This document shows positions 14,736 through 18,156 of a DNA stretch of 18,156 nucleotides, one piece after another (the first letter of the stretch is position 1; each line of letters begins with the position of its first letter). The stretch lies in contig JACREW010000057.1 of NCBI GenBank assembly GCA_016212685.1, forward strand, positions 1 through 18,156, in the 5' to 3' direction. The notes beneath the pieces were generated by a model. It was not told the DNA's origin. It searched no databases and saw only the letters and a program-made list of their open reading frames with translations. The position numbers and the translations under genes were made by a program. This DNA is from Nitrospirota bacterium. GTDB lineage: Bacteria; Nitrospirota; Thermodesulfovibrionia; Thermodesulfovibrionales; Dissulfurispiraceae.

Positions 14736-15156
14736 CTTGCTCCTCCTTTAAATCTTCATATATTCTTGCAATCAGTTTTTCCACAAGGTGGGGTAAGGGC
14801 TCCTTTACAGTACCGATTACCTCGACATATTCCTGATTCAGCGGGATTAGGAATTTTTTCGCAGGCGATGATGTTATGGCCTCCGCCATTTTTGGCGTCA
14901 GCTCTCCGAGCATAGCGTTTGGAAGGACTATGCTCAAAGGTCCCGCGATAACATCGGCTCTATTGGAATTCCATATTATCGCATTCTCTCCTGTTGCGCC
15001 CTTATTCGCCCGCGTCTTCATCATGGCCGTTGTAGCTGTGGAATTGGTTCCGAGGGCTATAATCTCTATTTTATCCCCGAATTCTTCCCTTAAAAGTTTG
15101 ACGATAAGGCTTCCTATCCCGCCGCCCTGTCCGTCTATTACTGCGATTTTCTTCAT
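14728..15156 (-). CDS. DUF3842 family protein
   Basis: A 142-residue protein. It starts MKKIAVIDGQGGGIGSLIV, a glycine-rich Rossmann-like loop suggesting nucleotide binding. The body has IIALGTNSTATTAMMKTRAN, KGATGENAIIWNSNRADVI and GPLSIVLPNAMLGELTP, the DUF3842 hallmarks. No biochemical role is established. Overlap with the CooT gene (8 nt) suggests shared function, perhaps in nickel or cofactor handling (inference). A TTG at 15174 is in frame upstream, but ATG 15156 gives the family's normal first residues. There is no Shine-Dalgarno: TATACT ends just 7 nt before the ATG, so the mRNA may be leaderless. Confidence 0.85.
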   Translation of the reverse strand: MKKIAVIDGQGGGIGSLIVKLLREEFGDKIEIIALGTNSTATTAMMKTRANKGATGENAIIWNSNRADVIAGPLSIVLPNAMLGELTPKMAEAITSSPAKKFLIPLNQEYVEVIGTVKEPLPHLVEKLIARIYEDLKEEQDV

Positions 15157-15163
15157 GATTTTT

Positions 15164-15169
15164 AGTATA
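15164..15169 (-). promoter_or_regulatory. -10 box 7 nt before the DUF3842 start (leaderless candidate)
   Basis: TATACT on the minus strand, then AAAAATC, then ATG. The -35 candidate is TTGTGT at 18-bp spacing. The expected start of transcription falls on or next to the A of the ATG. A further A/T-rich -10-like TATACT lies about 35 nt upstream (near 15197-15204). Confidence 0.45.
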
Positions 15170-15218
15170 CTCAAAAAATGCTTTAAAACACAAAAAGTAT
15201 ATATAATCCGTAACCATC

Positions 15219-15386
15219 GGGATGTAAGGCATACTTCAAAAGCCTTTACTAAGTGTAATTACCGGTGCAATCCGAAGATTACCTTTGTCTCATTCAATAA
15301 GAAAGCAAAGTTGTAGATGACGGGAGAGAGAATGTTGATATGACATTCCATAACAGTAAAGGCTTTTTCAGCACGCCTCACATCCC
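15219..15386 (-). repeat. 168-bp inverted-repeat element (MITE-like or structured RNA)
   Basis: Arms of 32 nt at 15219-15250 and 15355-15386 are inverted copies matching at 27 of 32 positions. The inner 13 bp (AAAAGCCTTTACT) are perfect. On the minus strand three of the five differences become G-U pairs and the other two form a tandem G-A/A-G mismatch, so minus-strand RNA can form a nearly continuous 32-bp stem. On the plus strand they are A-C mismatches. The 104-nt core has a smaller hairpin, GAATGT/ACATTC (15331-15336, 15344-15349 approximately). No clear target-site duplication is visible at the ends. Confidence 0.65.
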
Positions 15387-15406
15387 ACAATTCGTAGTCA
15401 AACATT

Positions 15407-15439
15407 AAAAAAGCATGGAAGCCGTGCCTTCCATGCTTT
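15407..15439 (-). terminator. Intrinsic terminator, minus strand
   Basis: A perfect 12-bp stem, AAAGCATGGAAG / CTTCCATGCTTT (15410-15421 with 15428-15439), 6-nt loop. On the minus strand it runs into T6 (A6 at 15407-15412 on the plus strand). No minus-strand gene lies immediately upstream, so it would stop antisense transcription coming out of the DUF401 gene. On the plus strand only T3 follows. Confidence 0.75.
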
Positions 15440-15468
15440 GGCTGCGGATTATGGCTTTATAGACAAAA

Positions 15469-15477
15469 TGTTATAAT
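15469..15477 (+). promoter_or_regulatory. Extended -10 promoter 5 nt before the DUF401 start (leaderless candidate)
   Basis: TGTTATAAT, a full-consensus TGn-extended -10, followed by TTTTA and the ATG. No Shine-Dalgarno can fit. The predicted transcription start is at or within a base or two of the ATG. No -35 consensus. Confidence 0.55.
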
Positions 15478-15482
15478 TTTTA

Positions 15483-16670
15483 ATGCTCGATATATTGAAA
15501 ATCGCCTTGGTCTTTACGGCAATACTCGTACTTCTCAGGCTGAAATGGAATATCGGATATGTCCTTATCATCGCGTCAGGCTTGCTCGCAATCCTTTACC
15601 TGATGCCGTTTCCTGCAATAGCGTCAACATTAAAATCAACTGTCACGGATATCGTTACGATAAAACTCTTTTTTGCCCTGACGCTTATAAGGTCTCTGGA
15701 AATGGTCTTGAGGGAAAAGGAGGTGCTGGCCCGGATGATGGAGGCATCGCGCAATCTTTTAAAAAGGAAAAAGGCGGTCATTATCTCCATGCCCATGCTG
15801 ATAGGGCTGCTTCCCTCATTGGGCGGCGCGTATTTCTCCGCGCCTATGGTCGAGGAGTCTACAAAGGGGCTTAATATGTCCGCTGAGGAAAAAGGCTTCA
15901 TCAATTACTGGTTCAGGCATCCGTGGGAATATGTATCTCCTCTCTATCCCGGAATACTCCTCGCCTCCGCCATAACAGCAATAGAACTGCGAAATCTTAT
16001 GCTTGCGAACATGACCTATGCAGTTATTATTTTTGCGGCAGGTTTTATTTTCAGCATGAGAGGAATAAGGGGGGAGTTTACCAAAAAGGTCAAGATAGAA
16101 AAAAAAGATCTGTGGAGCTTTTTCCCTGTCTCTCTGATACTGATAATGGTTATGGCCTTCGGCATAGAGTTACATTACGCGCTCGGCTTTACGATAGCCG
16201 GACTGTTTTTATTCTATAAGGTCGGCATAAAGGATATATTTAGGACATTGAAGCACGGATTCGCGCTGGAGGTTATTGTCCTTATATTCGGGGCAATGCT
16301 TTTTAAGTTCGCTATGGAGAACTCAGGGGCAGTGGTTCAGTTAAGCCGGTATTTTACAGAGAAAGGCATACCTCTGCTTCCGATACTTTTTATACTGCCT
16401 TTTATCAGCGGCCTCCTTACAGGGCTGACTGTCGGCTTTGTAGGCGGCACATTTCCATTGATACTAAGCCTCGCAGGAGGCGCTCATCTCAACCAGATAA
16501 CCTTTGCCTTTGCATCCGGCTTTGTGGGAGTGCTGCTCTCTCCCGTCCACCTCTGCTTTGTTCTTACACGCGAGTATTTCAAGGCGGATGTCTCAGGGAT
16601 TTACAGAAAAACAATCCCCGGCTGCGCAATAATCATGGCAGGGGCGCTAACAGTATATTTTATCTTGTAA
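15483..16670 (+). CDS. DUF401 family integral membrane protein
   Basis: A 395-residue inner-membrane protein with about 9-11 hydrophobic segments spread over the length. Family-like stretches are LLPSLGGAYFSAPMVEEST (about 108-126), INYWFRHPWEYVSPLYPGIL (about 140-159), LPFISGLLTGLTVGFVGG (about 304-321) and FASGFVGVLLSPVHLC (about 339-354). These match DUF401 (an uncharacterised bacterial and archaeal transporter-like family); two similar halves with Gly/Pro-rich re-entrant-looking motifs recall GntP/ion-transporter folds. Substrate unknown. The start is set by the frame and an extended -10 just 5 nt away. It stands alone, with a terminator-bearing region before it and a convergent antitoxin gene 13 nt after it. 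Confidence 0.85.
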   Translation: MLDILKIALVFTAILVLLRLKWNIGYVLIIASGLLAILYLMPFPAIASTLKSTVTDIVTIKLFFALTLIRSLEMVLREKEVLARMMEASRNLLKRKKAVIISMPMLIGLLPSLGGAYFSAPMVEESTKGLNMSAEEKGFINYWFRHPWEYVSPLYPGILLASAITAIELRNLMLANMTYAVIIFAAGFIFSMRGIRGEFTKKVKIEKKDLWSFFPVSLILIMVMAFGIELHYALGFTIAGLFLFYKVGIKDIFRTLKHGFALEVIVLIFGAMLFKFAMENSGAVVQLSRYFTEKGIPLLPILFILPFISGLLTGLTVGFVGGTFPLILSLAGGAHLNQITFAFASGFVGVLLSPVHLCFVLTREYFKADVSGIYRKTIPGCAIIMAGALTVYFIL

Positions 16671-16727
16671 GTTTACCGCGAAATCATCGGCGGGCAATAG
16701 CCCGGCCGCTGGAGTGTTTCGTTAGTC
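16671..16727 (-). other. attC-like imperfect palindrome at the end of the antitoxin gene
   Basis: On the minus strand a 57-bp segment runs from GACTAAC (6/7 to RYYYAAC) to GGTAAAC (6/7 to GTTRRRY). Between them are GAAA/TTTC and GCGG(C)CGGGC/GCCCGCCG arms with an unpaired spacer, an extrahelical C and a TATT loop. Size and layout are those of a minimal integron attC site. It begins right after the DUF401 stop and contains the last antitoxin codons. The R boxes pair imperfectly with each other, and no integrase is in view. Confidence 0.35.
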
Positions 16728-16941
16728 GCTGAGTCGTTTTTGTTAAATCAAGCAATGACCGCAACGCATCATTTACTGCGGCTGAATCAACAAATGCCTT
16801 GGCTACATCAGGCTCAAGCATGACAACATTAGCGCCTTCCTCTAAAATGCGTTTATAATACTTACCACGAACAGCCTTTGAATAATCAAAATTGTATTCG
16901 GGACGTAATTCATCACTGGTTTTCTTTGCTTTAGCTTTCAT
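16684..16941 (-). CDS. Putative antitoxin partner of BrnT
   Basis: An 85-residue protein. DELRPEYNFDYSKAVRGKYY (8-27) and NVVMLEPDVAKAFVDSAAVNDALRSLL (about 39-65) are typical of small proteins encoded directly behind BrnT-type toxins; they differ from classical BrnA (ribbon-helix-helix, DUF4415) but would fill the same neutralising, DNA-binding role. The start at ATG 16941 has AAAGGA 7 nt upstream and overlaps the toxin gene by 11 nt, the usual toxin-first coupling. The frame is open further upstream, but that part is the toxin's shadow. The last ~15 residues (TKHSSGRAIARR) run into a GC-rich palindrome and look like read-through into non-coding sequence rather than protein domain. Confidence 0.7.
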   Translation of the reverse strand: MKAKAKKTSDELRPEYNFDYSKAVRGKYYKRILEEGANVVMLEPDVAKAFVDSAAVNDALRSLLDLTKTTQRLTKHSSGRAIARR

Positions 16942-17200
16942 GTCGTTTCCTTTCGTGCGCGGTTGCAGGCCTCGCGCTGATAATACGTATTGTTTTTCCT
17001 CTTTCGGTATATGATACCACAAGCAGCCGAGCACGAGAAGAGTACCCAAGGGTTATTAATCTTTGCTCGTCATCCGAGTGGTCCGGATCATCAAACGTTG
17101 CCGATAATGGGTCATAAAATACTGTCACGGCTTCATCAAATGACACCTTGTGCTTTCTGAGGTTCTCTTTTGCCTTTCCCCTATCCCATTCAAATCGCAT
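16931..17200 (-). CDS. brnT: BrnT family toxin (RelE-like ribonuclease)
   Basis: An 89-residue toxin of the BrnT family (PF04365), a RelE-fold endoribonuclease that halts translation when its antitoxin is lost. FEWDRGKAKENLRKHKVSFDEA opens the protein; the first 20 residues are diagnostic. It continues with VFYDPLSATFDDPDHSDDEQRLITLGYSSRARLLVVSYTE and closes with RIISARPATAHERKRHE. The catalytic Arg/His-rich surface and Glu/Arg ends are intact, so it should be active. It lies directly ahead of its antitoxin with 11-nt overlap. No Shine-Dalgarno is present: an extended -10 ends 7 nt before the ATG, pointing to a leaderless message or a weak, antitoxin-favouring start. Confidence 0.9.
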   Translation of the reverse strand: MRFEWDRGKAKENLRKHKVSFDEAVTVFYDPLSATFDDPDHSDDEQRLITLGYSSRARLLVVSYTERGKTIRIISARPATAHERKRHES

Positions 17201-17207
17201 ATGCTCA

Positions 17208-17216
17208 ATTGTATCA
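17208..17216 (-). promoter_or_regulatory. Extended -10 promoter 7 nt before brnT
   Basis: TGATACAAT on the minus strand, followed by TGAGCAT and the ATG at 17200. A perfect TTGACA at 17252-17247 is 33 bp upstream, too far to serve as its -35. Autorepression by the antitoxin would be expected here, but I see no clear operator palindrome. Confidence 0.45.
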
Positions 17217-17248
17217 TAATGTTATGCCCATCGCTTGAACTCACGTTG

Positions 17249-18016
17249 TCAAAGACGACTTTTTAATTTCATTGTCCGATCTTGCTCTGCCACAAATACT
17301 TCATATGCGCAGATTGCCTCATCACCTATGAACTTCCCCTGTGATTTTTCAGGAACCTTTCCAGCACTCAAGGCCGATTTGTTGTCGGTAGTGCTTATCA
17401 GTGTGCCCCAGTGAGATAGTGATGCTTCTATAATCTCTCTTAACATGTTTTTTTCGTCATTAGGGAAAAAGGTTCCTTTAATTTGAAGGTCGCAAGCGTA
17501 AGCTGACCACAGTTTTTTGTCATTGCTGTTGAATTGAGTGCTAAATTCCATAAAGCTCAATATACGTCCGGATTTAAATCCTTTCGCTGGCAGGATGCCG
17601 TACTCAAAGCGGTCTAATTTAAGTACGAGGACTTGTTGTTGGGTATCTATTGTTTTGAAATTTTTCGTTGCCTCAATAAACGCATCTCCTGCAGCATACT
17701 TTCCACGGAGTGCGCTTCAAGCTGTTGAATTAGTCGAGAAATATGCACCAACTATCCCGCCTAACAATAATGCTCCTATAAAATCCTCACTATCACTTTT
17801 AAGCGTCGGGGATGAAACTATATTGCGAGATTCCTCGCTGGCCTTTATCGAAACGGGAAGATGTTGCGTTACATCCGTTTTGAAATAATTGTTACGATTA
17901 CTACCGGCACCCGTTGCACAGCCTGTTGAGAGATTTGCAATAATAAGAAGTATCGATAAAATAAGAGTTTGTGTTTTTTTGGAATTAACTGTTTTAATGC
18001 CGTAAAAAATGTTCAT
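17249..18016 (-). pseudogene. Lipoprotein gene split by an in-frame TGA at codon 100
   Basis: A continuous frame of 255 codons plus stop, interrupted only by TGA at 17719-17717. Part one (18016-17720, 99 residues) has a lipoprotein signal: LILSILLIIANLSTGC with lipobox Cys33, then a polar stretch and a hydrophobic GALLLGGIVGAYF. Part two continues in the same frame (SALRGKYAAGDAFIEATKNF, LKLDRFEYGILPAKG, LWSAYACDLQIKGTFFPNDE) to TGA 17249, so the two were one gene. A TTG at 17560 could restart a 103-residue C-terminal piece. The family is unrecognised; the length suggests a ~28-kDa outer-membrane-anchored lipoprotein. GGGGC sits 5 nt before the first ATG. Either a recent nonsense mutation (e.g. 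CGA to TGA), recoding, or truncated use of part one. Confidence 0.7.
17679..17716 (-). other. Hairpin directly behind the in-frame TGA of the lipoprotein gene
   Basis: Starting on the base after the TGA, AGCGCACUCC (17716-17707) pairs with GGAG-A-UGCGUU (17689-17679): 10 bp, one bulged A, one G-U. The 17-nt loop starts GUGG. Position is reminiscent of a bacterial SECIS, but the loop is closer to the UGA than usual and the encoded context (STA-UGA-SAL) has no redox motif. Confidence 0.4.
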
Positions 18017-18103
18017 TTTTAGCCCCAGTCTAGGATGTTTTTTATTTTATTTCCGCACATCATTTACTATTCGAACTTCCCGTTTCCCCCATGTAATGAC
18101 TCA

Positions 18104-18112
18104 AATATAGCA
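18104..18112 (-). promoter_or_regulatory. Extended -10 promoter of the lipoprotein gene
   Basis: TGCTATATT on the minus strand, with TTTAAA 17 bp upstream (18132-18127; 4/6 to TTGACA). The start near 18097 would give a leader of about 80 nt. That leader holds a 13-codon ORF (ATG 18060, TAA 18021-18019) ending 2 nt before the lipoprotein ATG. Confidence 0.45.
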
Positions 18113-18142
18113 TGCCCTAAAAAATTTTTAAAAGAAAAATCA

Positions 18143-18156
18143 GTAGTGTCCGGTTA
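18143..18156. other. Possible IS terminal-repeat fragment at the window edge
   Basis: The window ends in GTAGTGTCCGGTTA (18143-18156). From memory, AGTGTCCGGTTA-type ends occur at termini of some IS elements. With no transposase in view this is only a pointer to what may lie beyond the edge. Confidence 0.2.

Larger units (their letters stand above)
15157..15482. other. Gene-free intergenic region (326 nt)
   Basis: No convincing gene. It holds, left to right, the DUF3842 promoter, an A/T-rich stretch (15170-15218), a 168-bp inverted-repeat element, a minus-strand terminator hairpin and the DUF401 promoter. A 30-codon frame (ATG 15351 to TAA 15259, minus) is open inside the element but lacks a ribosome site. 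Confidence 0.7.

Noticed and set aside
15262..15274. A riboswitch-like string (ACCGGTGCAATCC) in the 168-bp element
   Set aside because: It loosely recalls part of a cobalamin riboswitch, but the other conserved boxes and a suitable downstream gene on that strand are missing.
15259..15351. A 30-codon minus-strand ORF inside the inverted-repeat element
   Set aside because: No ribosome site, no homology recognised, and the length is within chance for this composition.
16691..16704. CGGGC-AATA-GCCCG as a bidirectional terminator between DUF401 and the antitoxin
   Set aside because: Only 5 bp and no T-run on either strand; the surrounding attC-like palindrome explains it better.
16942..17049. 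An upstream extension of the antitoxin frame to 17049
   Set aside because: The extension lies wholly inside brnT in another frame; ATG 16941 has a proper ribosome site and fits the family start.

Overview
The window reads as chromosome from a diderm (Gram-negative) bacterium of moderate GC. It carries BamA, Skp, four lipid A enzymes and a TPR/beta-barrel outer-membrane protein. LpxI instead of LpxH, together with DUF3842, CooT and DUF401 proteins, fits uncultured Nitrospirota or Desulfobacterota. That placement is inference, not proof.

Layout. (1) 1-1629, minus: the first codons of an exported protein, and upstream of it a TPR plus outer-membrane barrel protein. (2) 1733-2500, plus: a metallo-beta-lactamase-fold hydrolase, divergent from (1) across two closely packed promoters. 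(3) 2490-6532, minus operon: ROK kinase, lepA, lepB, ribE, with tight spacing or overlaps. (4) 6705-13678, plus operon for envelope biogenesis: bamA, skp, lpxD, fabZ, lpxA, lpxI and a polytopic membrane protein. (5) 13506-15156, minus operon: DUF3842, CooT-type nickel protein, a possible 55-residue ORF and a lipoyl-transfer enzyme. Its 3' end overlaps the membrane protein by 173 bp. (6) 15157-15482, gene-free: a 168-bp inverted-repeat element, a minus-strand terminator and the DUF401 promoter. (7) 15483-16670, plus: a DUF401 integral membrane protein. (8) 16671-18156, minus, accessory in character: a BrnT toxin/antitoxin pair ending in an attC-like palindrome, then a lipoprotein gene split by an in-frame TGA.

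How the genes work together. BamA inserts barrel proteins and Skp chaperones them. LpxA, LpxD and LpxI build lipid A from hydroxyacyl chains, while FabZ draws on the same hydroxyacyl-ACP pool. LepB removes the signal peptides of proteins such as BamA, Skp and the TPR/barrel protein.

The most interesting unexplained signals are the 168-bp element, whose arm mismatches become G-U wobbles only in minus-strand RNA; three genes whose -10 boxes sit 5-7 nt before the start codon with no Shine-Dalgarno (leaderless candidates); a UGA-split lipoprotein with a hairpin directly behind the UGA; and short tandem repeats inserted in frame in ribE. No tRNA, rRNA, CRISPR array or complete IS element was seen.
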